Assembly (NCBI GenBank): GCA_039654915.1
Contig: CM077599.1
Location: 13,766,501 to 13,830,500, forward strand
Length of the DNA: 64,000 nt
Source of the DNA: Aquilaria yunnanensis
Taxonomy: Eukaryota > Streptophyta > Magnoliopsida > Malvales > Thymelaeaceae
Direction of reading: 5' to 3'
Shown here: positions 34,301 through 47,515 of the stretch, in pieces
Position numbering within the stretch: position 1 is the stretch's first letter
Layout of the letters: every line of letters starts with the position of its first letter
Program-made: the position numbers and the translations under genes
The notes under the pieces: generated by a model
What the model was told of the DNA's origin: nothing
Databases searched by the model: none
What the model saw: the letters and a program-made list of their open reading frames with translations, nothing else

Positions 34301-35796
34301 GCATGCGCATGACAGGTAAGGCAAGCAAATCTCTCCAGGGCCTTCCTTTCAAATATTAAAAGGGTCTGAAGATTCACCATCCAGTCCATGCCTCAGTCCA
34401 CAATGTTGGCTTGTAAGGCTTGTTTGGAGAGAAATAGTCACAATAAAAACCATTGCAGGTGTTTATCTGTCAAATAAGATTGGCAGAGCAAAATTTAATC
34501 AGAATTTATATTCAGCAAAATCCTTAATGCAAAGTATCAAAAGCAATAGAGTCCAAATGTAAAATTTGTTTTCTTGAAATTAAACTGCAGCAGTTCTGCT
34601 CACCACTGGGTCTGGAGCATCATACTCCTTGCACATAACCCATGGCACACCAGTTTCCATTCCAACAGCCAACTTTGCAACCCAGTTAAGGTATGCATTA
34701 CCAGCGGCTCCAAATTCCCTGCTTTCAGGTTCATATTCGTTCTCAATCTGCATGTCAAAATATGAAAATAAAACACTGATTTATTCAAGATAGCACAAAC
34801 TCTTTTGCATTTCAACAGTTGGAAGAAGTTCAATTCCCCTATAACAAATACTTTAATTCATACCTGAGAGAGTATAATAGGTCCACCTTGGGACTCAAAC
34901 AGCTTCTCATTTTTCATCATTTGGACTATTTTCTGAGTGAATTTGCCCATTGCTTGCTGCATTATTGAAGCATATCCTAGATTACCGGTTATATTGGTTC
35001 AGATAATGCAAATGCTGGTGCAATAAAGCTGCAACACAACTTACCTTGAAAGGTTCATTATCTGTTCTAAAGCTAATGCCAGGAACATATTTTAGCCAGA
35101 CTGGAAAACCCCTGAAGGAAAAATAAATACGCAAGTAAGGAAATGCGAAAAGTAAAACCTTTGTACGGTTGCAACAACCAGCTGCTGGACCTTAAAATGT
35201 CACCAAAATCCAGCATACCCAAAATTCCACTCGGCACAAATATAAGGGCCAATTCGCAGAGTAACATATAATCCAGCTTTCTGGGCCAATTTGATGAACC
35301 GAACCAGATCATATCTCCCCTCAAAATTGTACTACAAAAACGAAGAAAAGGGGATAAAATCAGAAGCATGTCAAATGAAAATGGCAGAGAAGGAACAGAT
35401 TTAAGTGGAACAAGTAAACAAACAGGAGGAAAGCAAAAAGACTTTACTTTGCCAGGAGAAGGTTCATGAAGGTTCCAAAACACATAGGTGTCAACAGCAT
35501 CCAGACCACCTTGCTTTGCCTTCTGAATGAGACCTTCCCACATCTGCATTACATTTATAGCTTCTTCAAATCAAACACACTCTCAAAATTTTCCAGGAAA
35601 ATTCCGGTAGGAAAATGTGCAGGACCTGAGGAGTACTCCTGGGGTAGTGTATGGAGCCAGAGAAGAGAATTCTTCTCTGCCCATTAATAATAATAGCCCT
35701 CCGGTCATAACTCACATTGCAGTGTGCCACTCTGAGACTTTGGAACAGCAACACCATGCAAAGCAAGGACCAGTGTGAAGCTGAGGTAGTTTCCAT
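31330..35796 (-). CDS. BGAL: Beta-galactosidase, glycosyl hydrolase family 35
   Basis: Cell-wall exo-galactosidase that removes terminal beta-galactose from pectic and other glycans. Eighteen exons: 35796-35626, 35543-35448, 35331-35219, 35111-35045, 34956-34864, 34747-34604, 34466-34378, 34293-34188, 33869-33782, 33676-33558, 33360-33196, 32992-32814, 32720-32611, 32501-32392, 32258-32148, 32061-31951, 31734-31532, 31443-31330. They give about 729 residues, the normal size for plant BGALs without the C-terminal lectin domain. A signal peptide covers about residues 1-26. The GH35 signature [13 protein letters not shown] is at 173-185 (acid/base Glu184), and LWTEAWTGW carries the nucleophile Glu253. 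The C-terminus ends in the conserved ISLVRR region, so no SUEL lectin module follows. My reading of the last exon carries a one-base uncertainty in the run near 31375-31381; family conservation supports the in-frame version. Confidence 0.94.
33091..33176. repeat. CA/TA microsatellite in a beta-galactosidase intron
   Basis: An (AC)n run followed by ATAC/ATGT-type repeats and (GT)n lies in intron 11 between the exons at 33360-33196 and 32992-32814. It is likely length-polymorphic. Confidence 0.85.
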
Positions 35797-38058
35797 TGGA
35801 GCGCCAAGTAGAGGAAGAGGACAGCCAAAAATTGGGGTGAAGTGTGAGGAAAGAAAGAATGCGACAGATTACAATAAGAAGATAGCTTTATATGGTAACT
35901 TTCTGCTATTTTTTCCCAATGGACTCTGTTATGTTAAAAAAAAACAACAACAACAAAAAAAGCAAAAATTTGTCTTGGTTCTTCAATCTTTTGGCTGCCA
36001 TTAGAGCCGGCGCGGCGGCCAGTGTCTAAGTTGATAAATTGACTTGTTTGTCCTCGGTCTTGTTAAATCGTACCATTCTAGTAATTAATCTTTGAACTAT
36101 CTCATATATTTAAGTAATAATTTACCTCTTTTTTTTTCTATTTTTGTTGTTTGATCTCGAATTAACTATTTTTATTGAATTGCGGTTGATTTATTATTTT
36201 TTTATTTGAAAAGAAAAGTTGCAATGAATCTACTCATCTAGCGGAAAATTGGCCAGACAATCATGAATTTATCTTGTTAAAGAAATTAAACATTATTCAG
36301 CTAAACTTTCACATAAAAATGTCATTTAAAGAAATTTAAAGCATTATCAAGCTAAACTCAACTTGTTTTGGGGCAGAAAGTTTCTCATTAGACGCCAAGC
36401 CAACATATGAGTTATTCAGTCATAAATAGTAACCTCTTGTTGATTTCCATATGTTCTTGGTTTGCTCACCGTCATGAATCTTAACATTTACTAGAAAATA
36501 GATAATGCCGATGACTATTAGTGTAATTTACTCCTATATTTCTTTTTGGGGTGGGGGGAGGGAGGTTCATGTAATTTACTTCCGGTTAAATGCACATAGG
36601 ATACTCCCCTAGTGTTTTCATGGAATTTTTTAAAGTTACCTTTACATATATCTACTGTATATCTGAGATGGATTTAATAATTAAAGAGTTAATTAATAGG
36701 GTAGGCAATCAAGTGTTACCTCAAATTTTTATATAAAATCTAATTTACTTATTAATTTATTAACTCAATTTTGACCGCTTGCAAATTTACATTTTGACCA
36801 TAAAATAATAATTTTATAATAAATGATAAAATTTTAGGTTTCTTGGGATTTTTTTTTTTTGCAACTTATTCCTCCATTTTTAATTATAAAATTTTCTCAA
36901 ATATAGAGTTACTCATCTATCTGTTTGATTATTATATATAAAGAAAGTTGATTCGTAATATCATACAAATAAATTGTATTATTAATTGTATATTTCACTT
37001 AATATATTGACCCATAATATAATACATTTATAATTTTTTATATCATGAAAGTTACACTATTACTCAAAGTAAAAAATTCATAATGTGATCTCAATTTCAT
37101 AATTGCAAAAATATCATTTTATTTCATTTTTTTCTTTTTCCATCATCTTTTTGTTGAGATTCTTGATAAAACCAAAATATTTATTTGTAATTAAGAGTCA
37201 ACTCAAGCTTATTATATTATCCAGTTGAAAATAGAAAAATAAATAAAATTTTATTTAATAAAATCTGCAGCAAGTATGCATGACAAAAGCACTGATGAGA
37301 TTGTAAAAATAAGTAGATTTCATGAAAATAAAAATGACAATACTTATATCATGAAAATTGCATGACCCCAGTCGCAATTATACTTTTTATGTTGAAGGAA
37401 TTGAATATATCCCAAATAAATTATTTACATAATATTTACATGATACATCCCAATAAATTATATTTAAATATGTTGTAACAAGTAAAAGTCAAAAAATTGT
37501 TTATTACTTTTTGTGGGTGAGAAATTGATAATTTAACTATATGTAGTACAAACTAGTATAATTATGGTTTAATATGACATTGTAGTGCATATGAAAAAAT
37601 AGTGATCAAACACAATATTTCAAATACAATGTTTCAAATATAGTGATTAAATACAGATATTAACCATGCACAAATATTATTTGAAAAAATTCAAAATGAA
37701 AAGACTGATTGCATTTTGTTCAAAATGATTAAATTTATAATAGTTGCAGGCCATATTCATTAGTTTTTTTTCCGCACAATGTGCCTTGCAAACTCATTGG
37801 TTGACAACCCATTAAACAATCTAACCTGAATTAAAAAGTCTAAAATTAATATACATGACATGAGGGCATAAAATCTTATTACTGAACAAGGTACAAGCTG
37901 GCAACCCAATTTACTCTCCCATAGAGGCCTTACAACAATTCTAAACGAAATTAAGTTAACCTAGTTCATTAAATGTGCTAGGGAGAATTTTCTGGTCGAG
38001 GTAAAAAAAATACAAGGGAGAGGTGATTTGCGTTGGTGTTGGCAGGTCAAGGAGCCGC

Positions 38059-38205
38059 TTTGGTATTAACTTTTGTAATTAGCTTTAGAGTTTTGAAAAA
38101 GTTATTCAAAGATAGTTTTTAAGTTTTAACTTTAGCATTTTCATCTCAACCATTAAATAAATTATTCAAGACTTTAATACTAATTGCAAAAGTTGATCTC
38201 AAATG
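38059..38205. repeat. Small imperfect inverted-repeat element
   Basis: The left end TTTGGTATTAACTTTTG is an approximate inverted match of the right end, which reads TTTGAGATCAACTTTTGC on the minus strand. The GTAATTAG/GCAATTAG parts also pair. It is about 150 bp, with the size and form of a MITE; family not assigned. Confidence 0.45.
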
Positions 38206-38841
38206 AGGTCAAAGTGACAAATGTGAGGGATTTTAATCTCTCATAAGATCATCAATTGTATCTTATAAACTCTTTAGAGTTTGAGAAGCGGATAAGTTTT
38301 TCTCACTCTCTACTTTTAACATAATACCCGTTTTGAGTACCAAAATACAAATTTGGCTGAGGATTGTAGATTTCGCACAGTTGGCCATCAAATGGAATTC
38401 TTGTAAACGCTTGCTGTAAACTTACAAAGTGTAGAGTCTAGAGCAAGTGGGTTAACTAGTAGATCTAAGATTTCTTGCTTGGGGTTAACGGTAAGTATTT
38501 TCCAGTATTAACAAATAAGAGGAAGAAAAGAATAAAGATTAAAGAGGTTCTAAACTTATTCGTGCATCTCTCCATCCAAACATTTGTAATATGTGCATTT
38601 TCCCCTTTATTGGATTGTATATATACTTTTCAGTACTCTTTGCTTCAATTAACCTCATAATTATTAACTGTTTTAATTAACGTCAAAACAATGTCCATGG
38701 GCAGATCCAATGGAGCAGGCCTACACCCCCCTAATATGGCAGCATCTTACCTATAATTCTTTTAGTTGTTAAGGTTAAATGACCCTCCTCAAAATTAGTC
38801 TAATAATAATTAAGATTTAAGAAAATATTTGTTCTAGCTCA

Positions 38842-39072
38842 TACTCCCCCCATCTTATATACTTTATAATATTTACTATTTTAAAAATTTTAAATTTATG
38901 CAACACTTTCATATTTAATAAATTATTTTTTCTATATTACTCATCAAAGTATTATTTCAATATTTATTTTTTCCACTTCTTGATCTCTATGTGAAAAATG
39001 AGGGCAAAAATGAAAATTACACAAACCTTTTCCTCTAATTTGTACGTCAAACTCAAATATCTAGAAGGAGAT
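38842..39072. mobile_element. Degenerate Stowaway-like MITE
   Basis: Begins TA-CTCCCCCCATCTTATATAC and ends, inverted, as CTCCTTCTAGATATTTGAG. Near its right end it shares the phrase CACATAGAGATCAAGAA (minus strand) with CACAGAGATTAAGAAA in the element at 19272-20072, suggesting the same family. The right TA is displaced by one base. Confidence 0.5.
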
Positions 39073-39441
39073 AATAATTTGTGAAAATTTATAGATCCAA
39101 AAATATAAAGAGCCACGATCGAATTAGTCTGCTATCTGACAGTTCATAGGTTTATCTAAGATTTAGGCAATATTCTCTCAAAACATTTTAAAAAAGAAGG
39201 CAGAAAAAATTAGAGGGGATTGATCAGAAGTGGTAACATACAAGCTAAATCAACGGGAACCTACAAAAATTACAGGAGCAGAGAGAGCATCAGAAATACC
39301 ATACAATATCGAAATGTAAAATCGAAAAAATTGCTAACTTTAGTGACACCAAAATTAATGCCGATCGTGAACTCGTTTCGACCACCTCAACAAATAGTCT
39401 CCATCCCGATTCACCTATTCCATAGCTGCATCTCAGCAAAA

Positions 39442-42400
39442 TCATGTCTGAAACCATCTTCTGAGCTGCTTAGAACCTTGCTTTTCACTATCGGCATTGT
39501 CAGATTTATGCGTGAACTTTGACCTGTACTGTTCAATTAGCACATCGAGCTTGTCTACAACATCTCGCCCACTTGAACCATTCTTCTTCGGTCTCTTTCT
39601 TTTGTTGGTTTTCCCATCGTTCAGTTGGTTCTGCTTAGCCTGTACTCCCGGTTTCAGTATTTCCTCCCCCAACGTTGAAGTTGCTTCCACTTTCCTGGAT
39701 GATTTTGTTTTTCTAGCATCTTTTTCTTTCTTATATTTAGCTACACTTGAGGTCTCGCTATCTCCGATGAGCTTCGCCTCCTGATTTTGTCTTCTCAACT
39801 TCCTTTTCTTTCTCTCAGAATTGTTTTCAGAGGGAACTTCCTTCTTATTTACATCAGCAGGATCACGCCTCTGTTTCTTGTTAGATCCGTGCCTGACTTT
39901 ATCATTCCCACTTGTAACTCCATCCTTAACAGGCTCTGAAGGGTTTGCTGCTTCAGTTACATCTTTACGTTTCCGTTTCATGGGCTTCTTTTTTGCTGTA
40001 TTGGCATTTTGTGAATCATTTTCAGCATTTTGTTGCTGAGTATTTGAGCCCTCACCTGCACCCCTTTGCTCGGCTTCTAATTTAGCTTTTCGGAGCTTCA
40101 GTTTTTTCACATTGTCAACAGCAAACTCCACAATTGGACGGTGTTCTGAGCCAAAGGTTTCTGCAAGCATCAAGAGACTGGAAGATCAGACAGTGAATCA
40201 TTCCTGAATTACCAATCTGGACACAAATGCAACCAAAGCAAATTGCATTATCTCAAATTCTTACACCCTAAAAAAAATTAAGAATAATGATTGTCAGCTG
40301 AGAAGACTACCAGGATTATTGTTCAGAACCCTCAAGGCCACAAGGGCATGTTCATGTTCTGTGAACTCTACAAATGCAACTCCACGTGAGTGATTCTTTG
40401 CGACAATTTTCCCATTCTTTATGTTTGGTAAGAGTTTTATCTGCACAGGTAACACCGCAGTTAAATGTGGTAACCTTCTATAACCAAAAGTTACATCTTG
40501 ACAAACAGTGAATGAGGAAATGTAGCCAACCTGGCGAATTACAGGCTGTTGCTTTGTAGCTCGTGAGGTTACAGCCACAACACAAAGCTTTTTCAATACC
40601 TTCTCTGTCATTGACTTGGGAAGATTGTAAATGATGAGTCTTGTCCTCGACACATGAAAATTTGGGGATTGGAGTTTAGTCATCTTTTTTTCATGCAACC
40701 TGAAGAACCAGTAAACTGAGTAAGAAAATTACACAGCAACACAAGATTAATCAAAACTATGCGATCAAGAAATGTTGGCCACCGTAAGAAACTAAACTAA
40801 AGCTAAGAAAAATATACTGAAGATTTGACCTGAAACCGTACTATTTTCAACTGGAAAATTAAAGAGAAATGCACAATCTGTGATACTGGGGAATTTGTTT
40901 CTTCCCCACTGAAAGTAGTACAGTGGATTACAAGAGGAAACTGGAGTAAAAGAATCACCCATTTTGATGTTTAAATCCCCAAAATAAAGCTATTCAAGCC
41001 GTTGAAGTTACTAGAAGTCAAAACACTGCATATTAACACATATGTGTACACCACAGGAGTCTTACTTGAACTAAGCAATGTCCCAAAGCAAAAGAAAATA
41101 TCATCTTCTCAACAAAATTCTCAAAAAAAAAAAAAAAAAGGGAAAGAAGAGAACTCACGATTTGCGTTTGGCCATGTCAATAGCTGAAACACCTTCAGCA
41201 GCTGGTGTGCCCTCTAGAATAAGGCCCTCCTACAGAGGAAGGGAGAAATGGTCAGAATCATGAGACAGCAGAAGAATAGATAACACACGAACCAACCTTT
41301 GCCAAGTAAAGGTTACGGTGGTCACGATCTTCATCTTTCTGTTTTTCCACTTCCTTCTTGTGAGCAGAATTCTTATCCAAAGCTTTCAGCACTTTAAGTT
41401 GCCTACCTTTGAGAAAAATTCCCAGACCAGCAGCAATGTTGGCTGCAGATAGAGCAGCAGTCACTGCTTCTGTTGTTTTGAACTTGAGAAAACCAGTGCC
41501 TTTTGGTCGTCTGTCACACATACATAGAGAATATATCATCTGATTTTTTTTTTTTTTGAGAGAGAGAGAGAGAGAGTACACAAGCAGACAAAGAACGAAG
41601 CACTTTCAAGCTGAACTAGAATAAAAGCATACCGAGTTACAGGATTGAGAACTGGAACAAAGGACAGCACTTCTCCGAATGCTGAGAACCTCTGTTTCAC
41701 TTCTTCATTGTCAATATCAAAAGGCAAGTTGCCTATAAAAATTGTCCTCTCCAAATCTTCTTCCACCATCTGCTTCACGTTTGTTGGATTAGTTTTCTCA
41801 GCTTTTATGAGCCTACTAGCACCTGATTCTGCAGCAGACAGTACAGTTGACTTGGTTTGCTCCTCAACCATGTCACCTGGATTTGAATCTTCATCTTTCA
41901 TGGGTGCAATTGAATCATCGTTGGCTGATGAACGGCGACCTCTAGAAGAGGAGCCAATGAAATTTTCAAGAATTTTCCTAGCAACATTGGCTTCCTCATC
42001 AAAATCAACTACATCAGGTACCCTTTCCTCATCTGGAGCATTAGATTCATCTGGGACAACATCCATGCCATCACTGCCTACATCCTCCATATCCATGCTA
42101 CTAGCATCACTCCCCTCATCTTCACTGTCTTCTTCGTCTTGCTGCCCTGTAATGCACAAACTTGTTCACATGAACAGAGCACACTGCTACCCAGTAATTA
42201 AAGTATTCAGCACTTTTGCTAAAATGTCTTCACAACATGGATATTGAGAAAGAGGGAATGATAATCACCAACCAATTTCATACAAATGCATCAGTTCAAT
42301 GATATTGTAGAAAACAGTAAAATTCACAGTTAGACTTTTGCAAATTGGAAAATCTCATAGACAGTCCCTTTTTAATTAAGCTAGATTTTAGTGTATCTCA

Positions 42401-45400
42401 AACTACAATGACTTCTTAAACATAAAGATTCAAAATTAATTCATTATTGTTGGACAGCCATTAATTAAAGGAAATTTAGATGAGAAAATCAAAGAAAAAT
42501 AAACAGTAAAGAAGAATTCAAATTCATTTAATTGACAAAACTACCTTCTGGAGCAGTAGATGCAACAGCTCCAGTGCTATACAGTTTCTTTGGAACAGCC
42601 CAGTCAAGTGCTATGGGTCTTTTACCAAAACTTTGTCCATTGAACTTTTGAATTGCCTGAAATTAAAAACGATGACCTGAGGTCAAAGAAAATCTAAGCT
42701 TTCCTATGCTGAGCTAAAGCTTGGACCAAAAATCCATACATTCTCTGCATCTTGTTTACATGTAAATTTGACAAATGCAAACCCCTTGGATAACCTGGAC
42801 AGAGACAGAGGCATCGTGAGATTTTATAAACGCAACACCACATTAAAATCTAACATGAATTCAGAAAACAAAACATACCCTGTTTCTGAATTCTTTGGAA
42901 TAAAGACATCCCAGACAAAGGCAGCAGATGAGAACATATCCTTTATCTCATTAGCTTTAGCCTAAATCATGTCACGATAATTTAATCAATAACTCAAGTG
43001 CCGCCATTCAGGATAGTTGGTGCAAAGTATAACACAGCATTTCTTTTTAGTAAGTGTAGCACAGCATTTTTTATGGCCAACCTTAAAAGGGAGGTTTCTG
43101 ACAATAAGTTTCCACTTTTGAGTCTTAGAGCCCTGCTCAAAACAACATGAGTTACATAATAAATTTCACAAATAATTAATGCTACTCCTCCATTTGTATT
43201 ATTTTTATACATTTAAAACAAGAATTTATTGCCAAAAAAAGAGAAGAGAAAGAGCAAGGAGTCCCACATAAGTGTAGCTACTCAATTTCTTTACATTCTG
43301 TATTGGAAATTCCCCTAAAGGATCTACCATTCAAAGGCCATTCTGTAATATCCTTTTCGCCGCCAGTACTGGCTAACCTTTCACCTTTTGGGTAATTCAT
43401 TTTGAATGTGGGTCTTAGTTTTATGGAGTAAATTCACATTTGGAAATCTGAGGAAGCTAAGAAAAATGTTCTGCAATTCCTGGGCAAGGTATTTTGAAGA
43501 AATACTGGTATAATGTTGATGAGTTACTAATTTAGCCTCCAAGAGCTGGAAGTCTAGGACATGTTTGTTTTATTTTTTTAAGGTTAAATGAGCTGTTCAA
43601 TTATGTTAATCCGCACTTATTGAAAAACTAACATAATTAACTTTGACGCAAAAGACTGGGTTGACCTTCCTAAGCAAGTCTCCTTATCTCGACAGTTGTT
43701 AAGCACTAAGGATCCCATTACTTAACAACAGATACGAGAAGAAGATGAACTGGTGATTGATAAAAAAAAACTACTGTGGAAAACTTTAGAGAGAGAAAGC
43801 AAAGAGCTCGCACTCAAGGTTGAAACAGAAAATATCTTCTGTAACCCTGGGTACACCATGAAGAACACTTAAGGATTAATTCCATTTTCATCTAAGGGGA
43901 TCAATTACAATTCCATTCTAGTCTTCTTTGGTCACTAACTTAGCTATTAAAAGAGCTGAGATAGTAAACAAAAAGGGTTCTTAAGTCAAAGGAGGTTAGA
44001 TTCTAGGTACTGATTCAGACACATATGTTCTGATGTTCTGATTTAAAACCAAACTCTATCAGCAGTGAATTCTTATGTTAAAAGAAAGCTTAAAAACAGG
44101 CTGATGGTCAATTTAAGTTGTTAAGTGCTCAGAACTAAGTGAAATACGAAGTTCTAAGTTTGACCAGAGTCAGGCCAGATTTAAAGGCCTATCTTGTGCA
44201 ATTCCCATCTCTGAAGAGCTTTTAATCTGAAAGTCTTCTGACAGTGCAGTGTAGTATTTTGCTGTTATACCATGGCCAGCTTGAGTTTATTTTGTCTATC
44301 CTTACTCTGATGTTTAATTCCCCGCCAAGACCTACTAAGTAGCTGTTCGTATGAAATTTCTGCAGATATCCTGAAGAGGAAAGCTTAGGGTGTGTCTTAA
44401 GCTAATCTGGAAACAGGGCGTTACTAAGAAATGTTACTACTAGTTTTGTGTGACCTCATAAGGTTTGTTGAATTACTTAAGCGTTAATAATAGTTAAAAA
44501 GATGGCCAGTTAATTCCTCAGGAAAGTCGACTAATCTGAAGACTTGCCTTGCATCAAGCTCTTCTTGGACTTATAAGATGGCTGGTTGATTCCTCAGGAA
44601 AGTCGACTCACCTAAAGATTGTGTCAAGTTCCTCTCTTGTTAATTCTGTTCCAAAAATAACTTTCAGTAAATTGATGGCACTGGAATATAAGGTTTTGTA
44701 ATTTCAGTTGGACTTCTTTAAATGCTTTACGATTTCCTCTCTCAAAAATTCTTCTGCACTGGAATATAAGGTTTTGTAGTTTTCACTGGACTTCTTTAAA
44801 TGCTATACTATTTCCTCTCAAAAAATGCTTCCTTGAGGCATGAATAAACTGATATTTAGTGCCTAACTGTTAAGAGATTTTTAAAAACTTACGTAACCAG
44901 CAAGCTCTTAAGGACCTATGCTCACAAGTTTAAATTGATTTGGTTTAGTGTTTTCATTCAAGTGTCCCTGTTGTTAGTTACAGTAACTCGTCAAAATGAG
45001 TCCTCTGAAGACTGAGACCTTTAAACATGAATTTTGTACGTAAGAAAGTAACTGTAATCTTATACGTAATATTTCAGAGTAGTAATTTTACAGTAAGTTC
45101 AGAAAATCTGTTTTCTAGCTTTTACTTAAGCTATGGGTCTTACACCAGAAACCTGAATACTTTCAAGACAAGTACTTTCTAACTAAGCATAAAGCTCACA
45201 TTCTGGTCCATGTACTATTTCTAACTGAGGAGTTCTTGAATAGTCTTAGACATCTTTTCTTGGAATTGATCAACTGGTTATTCTATTTTCTTTAAGTTTA
45301 GTACTTCGCACACAGAAGCTAAGAGGTACTCATAGAACAAAGAATATCAAAATCATACGATGGGCTTCTGATTCGTCCCACATAATCCAACTCGATCTGC

Positions 45401-47456
45401 ACTTTTCAATAAAAGGGCAGGGCAACAAGTCTCTAGATTAAAACCCTCGTGTTTGATACATGCAACATGCAAATTTTAGTATGTCTTAGAAAATCTCAAA
45501 GCCAACAAAATAAAGCTTGATTTTGTTAGCCAGAGGAGTCTGGCTTGAGATCAGTTTGGTACTTTAAGCAAACTTACTAGTATTTCTTAAGACCTGGAAA
45601 TTTCAAATTTGAATAAGCAAACTGCTACTCTTGCTGTAAACAACTTCAACAAAGTATCACTTTTCTTTCTTTCTATTTATTTATTATTTCTTAAAAGGAG
45701 GGATCTTACCTCACCACCTAGTTGGCGTGCCCATACAATGTTTCCTTTTATTTCTTTTTGGTGCAACATTGCTACAGCAGCACAGGCTGCTTTAACACTG
45801 GTAAAAAGCACTGCAGAGGCATCCATTCTGCATCCATCTTGAGCAAGACCTGGAAATGTCATATGCGATTCCTGTGACTGAATTCCCACAAAACCACAAG
45901 CAGAAGCTCAAAGAAAGGTAGAATAAATCATAGCAACAGTAATCTTCAAAAAAAATTTCAATAAGTAGAAGCACTCTATTATAATTCTTTAGAAAACCAT
46001 AAAAAGGAAAAAGGGAACATTAATACATAATTCTCACTGCTGAACTTGAATCTCAAATTTATAGGGAACAAACTTCTTATGGAAAACTGTTAAAAAGGGA
46101 TAGATTTAGGTTGGAGATAAGACTTGCAGACTACTGCCATCCAGGAAAGTCCACTGTTTTTTTTAGACAACCCAAAAAAGAGATTGCAGTCAATTTACTG
46201 AGCGTAGCATTTGCTTCAGTTTCTAGCAATGTCAGGGTGCATTTGGGAAAAAAAAAAAAAAGGAATGGCACCCAAAAGCCTTATCTCACCATGTTGTTCA
46301 AGGTCTTCTTTTGGGAGTGGGTAAGATACAGAGCAGACACTACCAATCTCCCCAGCACGGTGATGAACATATTCGGCCATCTCAGGATTAAGCAAACCAC
46401 CAAAGATAACAGTCCTGGCAACCCTTTGGTAGAAAGGGAAAAAGGAAAGTGACTAAGGCAATTCATGCAGATGGGCAAAAAAGTTTCTATGCAATAACAC
46501 TAATTCCTTCTAAGGATATAGTGCATCTTGAATAATGATGTCATGAACATGGAGATTCCAACTAGAGAGAAAATTTAAGTTCAGCAGTTAAGTAAAGAAA
46601 ATTTAAGTTCAGCAGTTAAGTACAGATACACTGTTCCAACTTTGAACATGAGTGCTGAAGTTATTGTCCTCTAGCATATCAAACCACTGATATTCAGGGA
46701 ACAGGTAAACAAATTCTACAGCACATCATTATAAATATGAAAGTTTTATGATACTGATACAATGAACTCTTAAACATCACAGAATGGCATAGCCATCCTT
46801 TGAAAGGAAAAGAGGAACATATAAGCATACATGTTTCTATGAAATTTTTTTTGGCATTTTCTGGTACTATTTTGTTTTTTAGCCTGTGCTGAATCAGGAA
46901 TTGTTCAGCCAAACGAAAAAACAGGAATTGCTAGTACTGGACTAATTGATTCGCAAAAGCTCTATAATCCAAACATAAATACCAGGCAGGCCCTCACAAA
47001 AAGATAACAAAATATCTCCCACCTAACCAAAACCGGCCTACTTTATTTACGAAGTATTATAGGCCATAGTTTCCCACATTGCAGAGAATGTGTTGTTTGT
47101 ATCACTCAATCCACAATAGTGTTACTGCATTGGCAGCTCGTGTAACATCAGTCAGTGTAAAACTACAAATGCAGCAATTACCAACAAAAGAGGTGTCTGC
47201 ATCTGTGCCAATCTATGTGAAAGCTATGCAATGAGAATATCTGCAACTAGCAGAAAATGGCGGAAGAATGCAGTACCTCTGCTTCTCTGAACTGGTATCT
47301 TTGCCAGCAATAGCATCACTAATTCTCCGTGATTTTCTACGTGGAAGTGGTTTGTCTGGATTTCATTCAAAAGACTGAATACTTAAAAGACACACAACCG
47401 GGCGATCACGCAAGCACACGCCCGCACACGCACACACACACATATGTATGTATGTA

Positions 47457-47515
<59 letters not shown>

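Larger units (their letters stand above)
35797..39441. other. Gene-poor AT-rich interval between BGAL and the RRM gene
   Basis: The start is the BGAL promoter side. I see no coding sequence in about 3.6 kb. The interval holds a small inverted-repeat segment at about 38059-38205 and a degenerate Stowaway-like piece at 38842-39072. Its right end is the 3' flank of the four-RRM gene. Confidence 0.5.

Noticed and set aside
41645..42247. 200-codon plus-strand Ser-rich frame
   Set aside because: Antisense of the acidic exon 13 of the RBM28-like gene, where Glu/Asp codons read backwards as Ser/Leu. The minus strand has conserved RRM motifs and splice sites.
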